DNA of 64,000 nucleotides from positions 116,218,930-116,282,929 of the forward strand of contig OX352762.1 in assembly GCA_947095585.1 (NCBI GenBank), written 5' to 3'. Shown in pieces: positions 22,621 to 33,394 of this stretch; within the stretch, counting starts at the first letter, position 1; each line of letters starts with the position of its first letter. This DNA comes from Nephrocerus scutellatus (lineage: Eukaryota; Arthropoda; Insecta; Diptera; Pipunculidae). A program made the position numbers and the translations under genes. The notes beneath the pieces were generated by a model. The model saw only the letters and a program-made list of their open reading frames with translations. It was not told the origin of the DNA and searched no databases.

Positions 22621-22902
22621 TGCGTACGTGCGTAAATGTGGTAGTCACTCACAGATGTGTAATGAAAAAAGCATCACAGAATGACATATAAACCGACAGA
22701 AAGACACAGACATATAGGCACAGGCAAGTTAATATAAAAGCTTACACCAATATCAATGATATCTATTGCGACAAGTGCTTATCTATGAGTCTTATTACCC
22801 AAATTTTGTTCAGATAAAACTTACGAAAGGGTCAACTGTGAAACGAGCTGCCCTATGTCCTACTATTTGCCATTTACTATCACTTGACTCTGGCAAATCA
22901 TC

Positions 22903-24110
22903 ATGAATGGACTCACGCTTGAAGAACGCTACCAAATTATTAAAATTTTCTTTGAAAAACAGGCCTCGATTCACGCAACTTAAGGCCAGTTGCACATTTC
23001 AGCTAAGCTAAGCTAAGCGATACGAGCTATGTTCATAGCTATTAATTGTAAATAAAGAGTTCTAAATGGAACTTGAATGCACACTTGAGCTTTACTACGC
23101 GAGCTCGTGTTGTCTTTGAATTGCAAATGTCAGCTATATCGCTTTTCTCGCTTAGCTTAGCTGAAATGTGTAACGAGCCTAAAGACGACTTTGTGATATT
23201 TACGTCGCACATCTGAACAAGCCGTCCGTCGAGCTGTGTATAGATATCGTACTACATACTCTCTTAATGAAAACTCCAACACGCCGAAGAAATGTGCGCA
23301 CTGAAGAAATGGCTTGTAAATTAAAGTGTGGTCGCAGATCCAAATTTATTGATTCGTCATCGGTTGCAGGAATTTGAGCTCTTTTCGTCCACTACGAGAA
23401 AAAATGTGCGCATACACCCGTATAAGCTCCAGCTGGTGTGGGCTGGTATAGCAACCATCATATACGTTGTTCTTTCGCCGATTAGGCTCTAGAGCAGTGT
23501 AAAACTGACCCGTTATTTTATCGCAAAATTGTGTTTAGCGCTTAACGGATTTATTAATAAGTAAGATTGCCGCATATGGAGTAAGACCAATTTACAAGAG
23601 ATCCTACAGACTCCATTACATCCAGAAAAATGCACCGTTTGGTGCGGCTTACACGCTGGTGGCAACATCAAAAATTAGGCCGAAGTTTGCGCTACAGTCA
23701 ATAGAGATCGTTACCGCATCATAATCAATGATTTTTTGGTTTGAAAATATGGATGACAATGGACAAGGATGAGAAGTGATTTGAAGACGATGGTGTTACT
23801 TGCTATACGACGACTCAACACAAATCAAAATTTGGCCAACGTTGATTTCGAGCAATGGACCTGTCAATTGGCCTCCAAGCTCGCGCGATTTGACACCTCT
23901 CGATTAATTCCTGTGGGCCATGTAAAGTCACTGGGTATTCTAATAAACAAGCAACAATTAACTCCTTGCAGGCCAACATTGTTCGTGTTCCTGTTATATG
24001 TGACATATGACCAGCAGTGCTTGAAAAAATGGCCCAAAATTGCACATCCATATGCCCGAAATCATCTTCAAATGTTATTGTCATGCATTGGTCCTTCGAA
24101 TGAATAAAAA
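22903..24110 (+). pseudogene. Mariner-like transposase pseudogene, split by a MITE
   Basis: The ATG at 22903 starts MNGLTLEERYQIIKIFFEKQ, the N-terminal DNA-binding region of an insect mariner-like transposase. After ASIHAT it is interrupted by a 196-bp MITE (22984-23179). It resumes with RTSEQAVRRAVYRYRTTYSL, then in broken frames DPLFYRKIVF, HPEKCTVWCGLHAGG and an EDGATCYTT region. RDLTPLD with a following stop is at about 23889. Stops and frameshifts are many and the encoded length (about 330 codons without the MITE) fits the family. It lies upstream of the first recognised exon of the RBR ligase, so it is probably intronic. Confidence 0.9.
22984..23179. mobile_element. PIF/Harbinger-like MITE with TAA target duplication
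   Basis: The element begins GGCCAGTTGCACATTTCAGC and its end, in reverse complement, begins GGCTCGTTACACATTTCAGC. CTAAGCTAAGC follows in both arms, giving terminal inverted repeats of about 30 bp. It is flanked by TAA at 22981-22983 and TAA at 23180-23182. The 196-bp length, lack of coding capacity, GGC start and 3-bp TAA duplication fit PIF/Harbinger-derived MITEs. Removing it restores the order of the surrounding transposase segments, which confirms the boundaries. Confidence 0.85.
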
Positions 24111-24380
24111 AAAATTGATTTAAAATAATTTTTGTATTATTTTTTCCAATTTCAAGTTCTATCGGGCTTAAAAAAAAACATCAATTTTAAACACTTTATC
24201 TTTATGTCCGTTTTATTTTAAGCGAAATTTGTGGGTGAATGTTAATGGAGATTGAATGAAAGAGCCTAACTTGTTATTAACTGCAATTGCGTGTATGACA
24301 TCTGATATTAATTAATTAGGGTATCATTGCATAAAAATTGGTTGTTCTATTATTCAAATTCAATTTATTACAACTTTCAG

Positions 24381-25490
24381 TGTATGAAGGCGTACGTTGA
24401 ATTTGAAATATCTGAAGGCGCCTACGAGATATCATGCCCAGATGCCCAATGTCCAGCTCAGGGAATAATCGCAATATCTGAAATAGCGAATCTAACGTCT
24501 GCCAACCTGATGAAAAAGCATCATAGATATCGATTGAATCGAGGTAAGTGCAAAAAGGTGCCAATTTCTCTAAAGCTTCCATAAATATTCAACTCTCTAC
24601 TTTGCGCATTTGAACTCATTCAAGAAATCGAATTGGACAAATCCCGAACTTGGTGCCCACGAGCCGGATGCGAGACTGTCTGCCTTGTTGGAACGAGGCC
24701 ACCAGCAGGTCAAGGAGCATCATCGGACTTACCATCCTCATCATCATCATCATTCAACGCGGGTCTAACACCCATCAGCCTTACAGACAAAGACGACTTG
24801 GCAATATCACAAATCCTATGTGCCGTCCAGTGTCCTTCATGCAAGGATGAGTTCTGTTCAGCGTGTAAAAAGACGGTGAGAGCACACATATATAAGCGAT
24901 ATTCATGCATTGACAAAAATTTTAAATTTGCATTTTGTTGCTTAGTGGCATCCAAACATTACATGCGAAGAGAATAGCAGACGTCTTGTGGCCGATGGCC
25001 AAGATGACATTGGCATTCCATTTGACAATGACCTAATCAAATGCTGTCCAATGTGTGCTGTGCCAATTGAAAAGGACGAAGGCTGTGCCCAAATGATGTG
25101 CAAGCGATGTAAGCACGTCTTCTGTTGGTATTGTTTGGCGAGTTTAGATGTGAGTTTGATACACAGCGCAAAACAATTTGACTTTTGTCACCGATTATTT
25201 CTTTTTTTTCCCCCCTTCCCCACCAGGATGACTTCTTGCTGCGTCACTATGACAAGGGTCCATGCAAAAACAAATTAGGACATTCCAGAGCGTCTGTCGT
25301 TTGGCACAGAGCTCAAGTTATCGGTATTTTTGCTGGCTTCGGAATACTTCTGCTAGTGGCATCGCCACTTCTCCTATTGGCTGCGCCATGCATCATCTGT
25401 TGCAAATGTCGAATATGCAGTGGTGGAGCAAAAATGGAAGATCCCGAAACGGACATGGAAGAAGCAACAGCACTTCATAGGTATGCATGA
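24381..25490 (+). CDS. RNF144-type RBR E3 ubiquitin-protein ligase, 3' exons
   Basis: Four coding exons can be read: 24381-24543, 24625-24875, 24946-25149 and 25227-25490, each with AG/GT borders and a continuous frame. They encode the last cysteine of RING1 ([10 protein letters not shown]), an IBR with [20 protein letters not shown]2 starting [15 protein letters not shown], then [20 protein letters not shown] and a hydrophobic [20 protein letters not shown] segment near the C terminus. RBR ligases take ubiquitin from an E2 onto a RING2 cysteine; here that is the Cys codon at 25084-25086 (DEGCAQMMC). The tail segment, with its GxxxG-like spacing, anchors RNF144 proteins in membranes. Between two cysteine pairs of the IBR there is a serine-rich insertion of about 40 residues not present in vertebrate RNF144A. 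RING1 and the start codon must lie in 5' exons that I did not find. The reading ends HRYA-stop at 25490, but a GTATGC donor at 25479 could splice to another 3' exon. Family assignment is secure; the Drosophila counterpart is probably CG33144. Confidence 0.9.
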
Positions 25491-26232
25491 GAATGTCAAC
25501 AAAAGGATTATGAGAATTTATTATAAAATTCCTTTCCTTCTTATGCAGCTAATTAACCGCTACGCTACACTTTATTCGTGCATATATTATATTGAGTGTA
25601 TTTATACAGCTGTATATCAACACTGCAGAGACGATCGATCGAGAACCGAAGTACATTTTTTAAAATTTAATTTTATCTTATTTCTTAAGTAATTGTTTTA
25701 AGTTTAAAAACACATACATATAGGTATAAAAATTATAATCATAATTGTAGTATGTGACGATCAATGTAATCCAATATATAGTAATTTATCACAAATTTAA
25801 AAAAGTACATAGCATAAAATATTGCGAGTTTAATTTATTTATCTAAATACGAAAATTGTTTATAGCAAATGTGTATGAGAAACTCTTACGATATTTATGT
25901 ATATTGTATATATACATATATTATTATGACGAAATTATTCCATTTTATTGAAGTTACGCGTACCGCAGAGCAACAACAAATAACCAATACTTTCCAATTA
26001 CATATTTTATTTGTAACAAAAAACAGACAAAGAACAAAACATTTTTACTAAAAGTTAAAAAAAAAAACTTATCGTTATTATTATTATATTATAATATATG
26101 TTAACTAAATTGTGATATTTACAGTGATTCGATTTAAATAAATGTATATGCGTTTGTAAATGTTTTGTGTGCATGTACGTACTAATCAAAGAACACGCTC
26201 TACGATAAACAAATACATATTTAGTACGGTGT
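25491..26232 (+). other. Probable 3' UTR and downstream AT-rich DNA of the RBR gene
   Basis: Strongly AT-rich sequence with several AATAAA-like words and no coding potential follows the RBR stop codon. The exact polyadenylation site cannot be chosen by eye. Confidence 0.4.
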
Positions 26233-26855
26233 GGAATGACGTAGGAGGACAATTGTTACAAATTCATGACGTAGACAACTTGTCGACGTAGGAAAACAGT
26301 TATTACAAATCCGTAACGTAGACAACTTCTCGACGTAGGAAGACAATTGTTACAAATTCATGGCGTAGACAACTTGTTGACGTAGGAGGACAATTCTTAC
26401 AAATCCATAACGTAAACAACTTGTCGACGTAGGAAAACAGTTGTTACAAATCCATAACGTAGACAACTTGTCGACGAAGGAAGAGAATTGTTACAAATTC
26501 ATGACGTAGACAACTTGTCGACGTAGGAAAACAATTCTTACAAATCCATAGCGTAGACAACTTGTCGACGTAGCAAGACAATTGTTACATATTCATGGCG
26601 TAGACAACTTGTTGACGTAGGAGGACAATTCTTACAAATCCATAACGTAGACGACTTGTCGACGAAGGAATAGAATTGTTACAAATTCATGACGTAGACA
26701 ACTTGTCGACGTAGGAAAACAATTCTTACAAATCCATAACATAGACAACTTGTCGACGTAGCAAGACAATTGTTACATATTCATGGCGTAGACAACTTGT
26801 TGACGTAGGAGGACAATTGTTACAAATCCATAACAACTTCTCGACGGAGAAAGTC
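26233..26855. repeat. 47-bp minisatellite, ~13 units, with a 188-bp higher-order period
   Basis: Units of 47 bp contain GTAGACAACTTGTCGACGTA followed by GGAAGACAATTGTTACAAAT and either TCATGACG or CCATAACG, often alternating. Four-unit blocks recur: the variant GTCGACGAAGGAAGAGAATTG near 26472 returns as GTCGACGAAGGAATAGAATTG near 26659, with matching variants in the units between them. This shows duplication in 188-bp steps. Each unit holds the palindromes GTCGAC and usually ACAATTGT. The period is not a multiple of three, so coding is unlikely. Confidence 0.9.
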
Positions 26856-26859
26856 GAAC

Positions 26860-28490
26860 CTAACAAACAAAATTCTAGAATCAATACATGATTAACTCGC
26901 AGAGTCGTTTCTGCCATTTATTGTTTAAAAAACAAACAAAAAACAAACAAACCTTCGAGGAAAGTCGCTGACTCTTTTGTAATACAATGGCAGTGGCGAC
27001 TTTTCAATCAAATTCAAATTGTTTCCTTTTTCCGCCTTCTCTCTCTCTCACTCACTGTATGACTAAAATGCTTTTATCAATATCTCTAATAAATGAAAAT
27101 CTATGCTGAGGCACTGTATAAAATTTAAATAAATATTGCATTAAATGTATACCTACTACTCGTATATATATAGCTATTTGTGAATATTAAAATTATTGCA
27201 AAACGGTAGTTAGTCATTGTCGGATATATTAAAAAAAAATAACAAACAAACTTAAACTTTGATTATTATTATTATTAGATATGTAATATTTATGCATTAT
27301 GCAAGAAAATACAAACGAACTAAAAGGAAAAGATAATTAAACAATTTATTCTTATTAACGTAGATATAAATGATATAAATTAATATTATTATTATTCGCT
27401 ATATTATTATATATGAGAAACTGAATACACATAATTATTGAAAAAGAGAATGATAGTGATAAAATTTAAAAATATGCATTAAATAAAACAACAAAATAGA
27501 ATTGCAATGGAAAATTATAATAAAACAAAAAAAAATTTAAGCAGAACATTTTTTATTCAGCTACTTTCGACTGGATTCGGAAATGACTCATTAAGTGAAA
27601 TCTGCAGCCACGGTTGCCGTTTTGATAGATTGGTAGGTTTTTTCAGCTTTGGCAGGTTGGTAGGCTTTAATTCGAATTGATAGGTTTTTTTTTTAAAGTA
27701 TAAGCCTATGGAACAAACCTTTTTTAACGTGATGCGCTCGTCTATCAGTATTTGTTTTGATTGATATTTGTTTTATTTGCTATATGCTTCATACTATAAT
27801 AGTTGCATACCGTGTGCAAACTAAAGTGAAACCAATAGCACAAATTATGAAAAAAATAACAAACATAGAAAATGTTCTACCCGCGACTGTCCGACAAAAC
27901 ATATTTCTTGTTATCATCCTTCTCCCAGCACTTATAGATGCAAAACGGCACGTTAGAAAGAGACAAAGACCGTCTTAATGCGCTTGCTTGTCATTTTGTT
28001 TGTTTTTATTACTTTGAAGCGAGTATCAATTGTGCTTGTAGTTGCAGTTATTAAATTGAAAAGTTAATGTAAATAAAGTAATAAATTTAAAACGTTTAGT
28101 ACTGTGTGTAGTAGACTGTTTTGATATGAAACAAATTGCAAACTTGCGTTGAATTAATTTTTTCGCGATTTGTTGTCTTTTTTGTGATTTGTCAATGTTC
28201 ATCAAGTTCTGAGCTATGTCTAAAGTTTCAAGTCTCTAGCTCAATGGAAAGTTAGTTTAAAATCAATTACAAAATTCCACCCGCTCAGACAGACATACAC
28301 GAAAGCGATTTAATAAAAACGTTTTATAAATGAATGTTAATATACCATTTTTATATTATAATAGAAAAAAAAGGCGCTTATGTATAACGAATATTTGCGG
28401 GATACCTTAAATACTTTTAATATTTCAGACCGATGGTAAGTTATAAGATATAATTGAATTTGAAATTTCGAATGTAAAAATGAATCCATT
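26860..28490. other. No gene recognised; AT-rich intergenic DNA
   Basis: Simple AT-rich DNA with (CAAA)n-like runs at 26925-26950 and ATT repeats near 27262. The 73-codon frame at 27757 has no recognisable domain. Confidence 0.5.
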
Positions 28491-28496
28491 TCTAGA

Positions 28497-28800
28497 TATG
28501 GCTAATAGAGTCTCGAATTTTGGGAACTAAGCCATTTCTCAAGCGATTCGTATGAAATTCGGTATGTAGGACTAAGATGCGACTATAAGACTTGTTCCAA
28601 TTCTGGAATCTGGCCAATAGGGTCTGGAATTTTGTGGACCAAGCCATTTCTCAAGCAATTCGTATGATATTCGGTGTGTAGAACTAAGATGCGACTATAA
28701 GACTTGTTCAGAGATCATGCCAATAGGGTCTTGAATTTTGGGGGACTAAGCTATTTCTCAAGCGATTCGTATCAAATTCGGTATGTAGAACTATTTTTAC
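28497..28800. repeat. Three tandem units of ~110-115 bp
   Basis: Units start near 28497, 28611 and 28721. Each has an AATAGGGTCTGGAATTTTG-like start, GACTAAGCCATTTCTCAAGC, GATTCGTATGAAATTCGG and TATGTAGAACTAAGATGCGA. The third is truncated on the right. Confidence 0.8.
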
Positions 28801-29084
28801 TTTTAATTTAATCGTAATGTCTGCCACTACGCCAAAGAAGTTTAACTTGAACCGCGCTGTGCTATAATAAAAATTAAACCTTAAGTTATGGCACATCAGG
28901 TCCTGTCCTATGGTAATAAATTAAATTACTTTCATAATAACAATTACATCCTCATCTTTTTTTTGGTTACTATAGGAACATTATTTTCTCACACAACTAT
29001 TGGGAAAAATACTGTTTCTTAGTACAAAACTCTGTCTAACTTTCCTTTCTAAAATGTTCTAAAATGCCGTCAAAATCTGCCCCC

Positions 29085-29755
29085 TCACAATTTATGTAAA
29101 AAGCTTATATATGAATTTTCATCCCAATAAGTTCAGCCGTCTGGGCTGTAGAGTGGACACAGACAGAGATGTTTTTATTTTTGGTTTTCTGACTCAGGAA
29201 TTCGGTAATGGGTAAATCTGCAAAAATTGCGAGTTCGAAAATTTTCATGATTACTATACTTCCTTTTACTATGTAAAAGAAAGTAAAAATCGTGTTCTAA
29301 AAACATCCCAATTTTTCCTTATTTGTTCGCAAATAAACCTAAATAAAAAAAACTTACTTAATTTTAGTAATACGACTAAAGAAGTAGGTGTGGGCACAAC
29401 ATGACTTTCTTTTAATGACGGGGCCGGAATCTTCAGTTAATATACCTGTATATAATTTTTTTTTAAATTTCACTTACCAGATTTCTCCTAAGTGCTATAC
29501 TTTTTGAGTTATTTGCAAAAACTCGAAAAACTGTCAAAGTAAACTGTCACTTTAAGTTGTCAGACTTCGATCGAGATCAACTGGCACCTCACAATTAATG
29601 TAAAAAGCTTAAATTTGAAGAAATTCAGCCGTCTGGGCGTTAGGTTGGACACAGCCAGAGTTTTTTTCGCTGTTTCTGACAGGAGATACGGTAATAGGTA
29701 AATCTGCAAAAATCCCGAGTTCGAAAATTTTTATGATATGAAATATGTGTATTAA
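29085..29755. repeat. Two copies of a ~150-bp repeat, 500 bp apart
   Basis: 29090-29250 and 29587-29740 share CACAATTTATGTAAAAAGCT, TTCAGCCGTCTGGGC, GGACACAG and GGTAAATCTGCAAAAAT with GAGTTCGAAAATTTT. The intervening DNA is unrelated AT-rich sequence. Probably fragments of one dispersed repeat. Confidence 0.7.
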
Positions 29756-30152
29756 CATTAGTATATAGTACCCTATATTGCTGCCAGTGGCTACCATTAA
29801 TTAATTATTAGTTAAATATCTTATAACGTATGCTTGATCAACTTTTTCTTCCTTTATTAACTTTCATACCATGTCTATGAAAACTGAGTACACCCTGCAT
29901 GTTATCGAAGTCCGATTGTACAAAAATGTGCTATCGAAAACAGACTATCTGAGCACAACTTCATTCCTGTTATGAAAATAGAAATGTCAAAGGAAAAGAA
30001 ATTGACAACAATGTCGGTGCCGTATTTATTTAGCATTTCTGCTAGGTAGGATTGCTCGGTTGTTTTTGTTATCCTTAGCCGGAACTTTTAAGGGTTCTGT
30101 GTTTTTTTTTAAATTTCAAATAAAAAATAATTTCGTGCGACAACAACAAACA

Positions 30153-31091
30153 ATGGAAGAGCAAGCTTGTCCGCGTTGTAAGACAACAAAATACAGAAAT
30201 CCGTCGCTCAAACTGATGGTCAATGTGTGCGGGCACACACTCTGCGAAAGCTGCGTTGATCTGCTGTTTCTAAAAGGTTCCGGTGCATGCCCAGACTGCA
30301 ACGTTCCGCTACGACGCAACAATTTTCGAGTGCAACTCTTTGAAGATCCAATGGTCGAAAAAGAAGTCGACATTCGCAAAAGAATTCTACGCGATTACAA
30401 CAAAAAGGAGGACGATTTCGGGTCGCTGCTAGAATACAACGACTACCTGGAAGAGATTGAGGCAATCATCTTCAACTTGTGCAACAACATCGACATTATA
30501 AATACAAATAAGAAAATCGAACAATACAAGAAGGATAATCGTGAAATCATTACGCGCAACAAATCAAAAATCGGTCGTGAGGAATACGAGCTGGAGGAAA
30601 TGCTTGAAATTGAGAAGCAAATGGAGGACGCAAGGCGCGTTGAATTGCAGGAAATTGAACAGGAGAATAAGAAGAAAAAGATCCGCGAAAAGGAGGCGCT
30701 TATTGACGAGCTAATGAGCAGTTACGAGGATGCCTCAAAAATTGTTAATGCGTTCGCCGAGCAAGCAGAAAAACAACGAGAAGAGTCGAAAGTGGTACCA
30801 GCACCGAAACCGGTCTCACAGTTTTCGACTGGCATCAAATTTGCTCGTTCGGGCGATCAATTATTCCTGCCTGTTCCCAAGCAAGATGACGGACCACTAT
30901 TCGTACACACTGTGCCGACTCTGTGGAATGAAGGTCCCTCGCCACCACCGTCTGCAGACATCGATACCAAAGGCTATATAGCACATATTCGTGCGGAAAA
31001 TTCAACAGAGCGAGCTGGTGGATACAAGGCAACAATGGCCTGTCAGCGGGCGTTACAAGAAGCATTACAGGGGCTCTTTCATGGTGGCTAG
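30153..31091 (+). CDS. Mat1: CDK-activating kinase assembly factor MAT1
   Basis: An uninterrupted 312-codon frame. MAT1 is the third subunit of the CDK7-cyclin H kinase. It stabilises that complex, links it to TFIIH through XPD/XPB, and acts in the nucleus in transcription initiation and cell-cycle CDK activation. The protein opens MEEQACPRCKTTKYRNPSLK. An N-terminal C3HC4 RING follows in about residues 6-50, with CGHTLCESCVDLLF and GACPDCNVPLRR. Next is the family segment FEDPMVEKEVDIRKRILRDY, then a long charged coiled-coil region (about residues 90-210, rich in E and K), and a C-terminal part (about 225-312) that in the family binds CDK7-cyclin H. The length is close to the fly protein. 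The ATG at 30153 is preferred over the longer open frame upstream because it sits in CAAACAATGG and starts exactly at the conserved N terminus; the upstream part has no ATG and is low-complexity. No introns, stops or frameshifts were seen. AATAAA at 31404 could be the polyadenylation signal. Confidence 0.97.
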   Translation: MEEQACPRCKTTKYRNPSLKLMVNVCGHTLCESCVDLLFLKGSGACPDCNVPLRRNNFRVQLFEDPMVEKEVDIRKRILRDYNKKEDDFGSLLEYNDYLEEIEAIIFNLCNNIDIINTNKKIEQYKKDNREIITRNKSKIGREEYELEEMLEIEKQMEDARRVELQEIEQENKKKKIREKEALIDELMSSYEDASKIVNAFAEQAEKQREESKVVPAPKPVSQFSTGIKFARSGDQLFLPVPKQDDGPLFVHTVPTLWNEGPSPPPSADIDTKGYIAHIRAENSTERAGGYKATMACQRALQEALQGLFHGG

Positions 31092-31409
31092 TCGGTTACA
31101 TACACACATCTATACGTATCGTAGGTTAAGTTAAGCCTTTTATGGTTTTATATTTATATAATGTTTGTTACAATTGGAATAATTTCAGCTTTAAATTTTG
31201 TAATTATATTAAATTTACAGGAGGAAGAAAAACCTAATTTCAAAATAGCTACAGAGCTGATCATGTCACACTGGATACAAAAGTTAATTATAACGTTTTT
31301 AGCCTGAAAATAGCAAACAATTTATTTAAAATACAAAATGTTAAGCATGAAACAGTTGATTTTGAAAAAAAAAAAATTAATTCATTTGTTAAAATCATTC
31401 CAAAATAAA

Positions 31410-31830
31410 CCCCATCCTCATTCCAAGGTGAGAATCTAAGAAACTTACTCGAATGAAACTTTAGCAGTCCTGACACCAGTCAATATCATTCCGCAATATC
31501 AAGTTTGCGCAATAATATTGACCGTGTAAAGGCTGTATTGCGCAATATATTGCAGAATCATAAAAAGTTTTAATATTTATTGAAGCTTCTGCAATATATA
31601 GGGCCATGTGCAATATGTATTCATTCTACACGCACCGGCATTTGGAATTGGATCCATTGCACATTGTATATGAACATATTTCCATAAAAAAAATGCCAAA
31701 AGAAAAAAACTGAATTGCATTGAGGTAGGAGACACCATTTATTTTCTGGTATCGTAGAGTTATTGTTTTAATTTTCGATATATATAAATCACTCCCGGCT
31801 CTTTTGAATAATAAGTCAGTTGACAATAAA
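31410..31830. other. No gene; cluster of GCAATA-type words
   Basis: Intergenic sequence after Mat1. Between 31485 and 31620 the words GCAATATC, GCAATAAT, GCAATATATTGC, GCAATATATA and GCAATATG recur, one of them palindromic. No coding region was recognised. Confidence 0.5.
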
Positions 31831-32075
31831 AATCGAGATGAAAAAAGTCGAGCTTATAAAGAACTTCTCAAATTATATCGTGAAAAGTATCATTCAGCAG
31901 ACAGGATGAGTTAAAAAGAACTCAATACGCTCCGAACTAAAATCAGAAAAGAACTGAAGAAAGTGGTGGCATGAAAAACATCCGATGCTGGAAAGGATGA
32001 AGTTTATGAAAGAACGCCTTGGTTTTTTAAAACTCTCATATTTTGAATTGACTAAGAAGAACGGGATACTTCCCC
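31830..32075 (+). pseudogene. MADF-domain-like gene relic
   Basis: The + strand reads KSRAYKELLKLYREKYHSAD, then NTLRTKIRKELKKVV after a stop and small frameshift, and further on KDEVYERTPWFFK. This order matches the MADF (Myb/SANT-like) DNA-binding domain found in many insect regulators and in proteins carried by some transposons. Only the N-terminal domain remains, with in-frame stops. It is cut off by a LINE fragment on its right. Confidence 0.65.
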
Positions 32076-33235
32076 GGTGACGACGACAACATTCCACTAA
32101 CTAAGGTCCAGGAGCTAGTAGAGCACTGTCAGAGCAGAAACCTCCAGTACCTCATAGGTTGCGATGCCAATGCACAGCAGAGCACAATGCCAAAGCTCTT
32201 TTGTCCAAAATACGTGCTTATGGTGGCGATGAAAAACTGCTTCATTCGATTAGGAGCTATCTTTTAGACCGCTCAATTCAAGTTGTTTTGGACTGTTTCG
32301 AGTTTAAAATAAATACTGGTGTTCCCCAAGGCTCTGTTTGCCTTCGATATCCTGTCCATTACTTCTAATCCAATTCACTCTTTCGCTGATGATAGCACTC
32401 TCAGCTTCTCATATAAGTTTGAGGAACGTCCATCCACTTCTCTTGTGGAACTCAATCAACTACGTATGTTAAGCAAGTTAAATTCTGACCTAGACAGCAT
32501 AATACAATGGGGAGAAAACAATCGAGTAGAATTTAACGCTTCCAAAGCCCAATGCTGTCCGCTGCCATCCAAGCAGCGAATCTTAAATCCAATGCCAGTG
32601 CGTTAATTCGTTGGAATGACCACATTTCACCGTCGCCAAAAATGCTGCGAAATGTTTGGGGTTTCTAACGCGATGCACGAAATATTTCACTCCCTCTAAT
32701 CTGACTACTACCTACAAGGCTTTTCTTCGCCCTAAACTTGAGTGCATTTGTCATATCTGGTCTGGTGCGCATAAAACTACCCTGCGTCAGCTAGATAGAA
32801 TACAAAACCGTGAAATAAAACTAATCGGTGACGGGTGCAAAACCAATAGATTTGCTTGAACACCGCAGGAACCTTTCCTGTTTGTTACTGTTTTATCGCT
32901 TCTTCTACCTCAAGAGAAATAGCCAGCTACATGCCACCTCTCCTTGAACTCAACCGTAATACTCCTGGCGCTCTAAATGCTCCCTTAAACCCATCTTCGG
33001 ACGTACAGTAAAGTTCAGGGATTTGTCCTTCAGCCGTACAACATATGTGGAATGCTCTGACAAGCTCTGTCTTCCCACATCAATATGATCCACAGGCATT
33101 GAAAACACAAGCTAATATACATCTCCTCTTTTCTCCTCCTTTCCCTCAACGACCACACTGTGCCAAGCATATAGCCGAGCATTATAAGAGTGTGCGAATT
33201 GTAACAAAAAAAAAAGATACAAAATTTGAAAACGT
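32075..33235 (+). pseudogene. Jockey-like LINE, internally deleted, with 3' end
   Basis: Starts in the endonuclease: QELVEHCQSRNLQYLIGCDA then NAQ. It jumps straight to the RT: AKALLSKIRAYGGDEKLLHS, TGVPQGSV and SFADDSTLSFSY, where FADD is the catalytic motif. It continues with IIQWGENNRVEFNASKAQCC, FLTRCTKYFTPSNLTTTYKA and FLRPKLECICHIWSGAHKTT, then the tail MWNALTSSVFPHQYD. The 3' end includes CATATAGCCGAGCATTATAA and finishes in an A run at 33211-33220. It would have encoded endonuclease and reverse transcriptase; the central part is missing and several frames are shifted. Confidence 0.85.
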
Positions 33236-33289
33236 TGTTGAAGCGTGAATTTTTTCATGATCAACTGGCAAGTCCCAATTAAAAAACCC

Positions 33290-33390
33290 TGTGTGTTTGA
33301 TTCTGCTCGGAATGTCCTTTGCGGTAGGATTTATGGGACACGACGAGGCAGGACGATCCTACGCTGGAATGATGACGTAAACCAGGGGGT
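33290..33390 (+). pseudogene. Short RTE-like LINE piece
   Basis: Encodes ARNVLCGRIYGTRRGRTILR then WNDDVNQG. It matches VICGRIYGTRQRGRPSLRWK in the RTE-like copy at 53810. About 100 bp only, lying between two other LINE families. Confidence 0.7.
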
Positions 33391-33394
33391 CGCT

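Noticed and set aside
26233..26855. Regular array resembling a CRISPR
   Set aside because: The units are contiguous 47-bp repeats with no unique spacers, and the host is eukaryotic; it is a minisatellite.
30060..30152. N-terminal extension of Mat1
   Set aside because: The upstream open stretch has no ATG and codes for low-complexity residues; the conserved N terminus begins exactly at the ATG at 30153.
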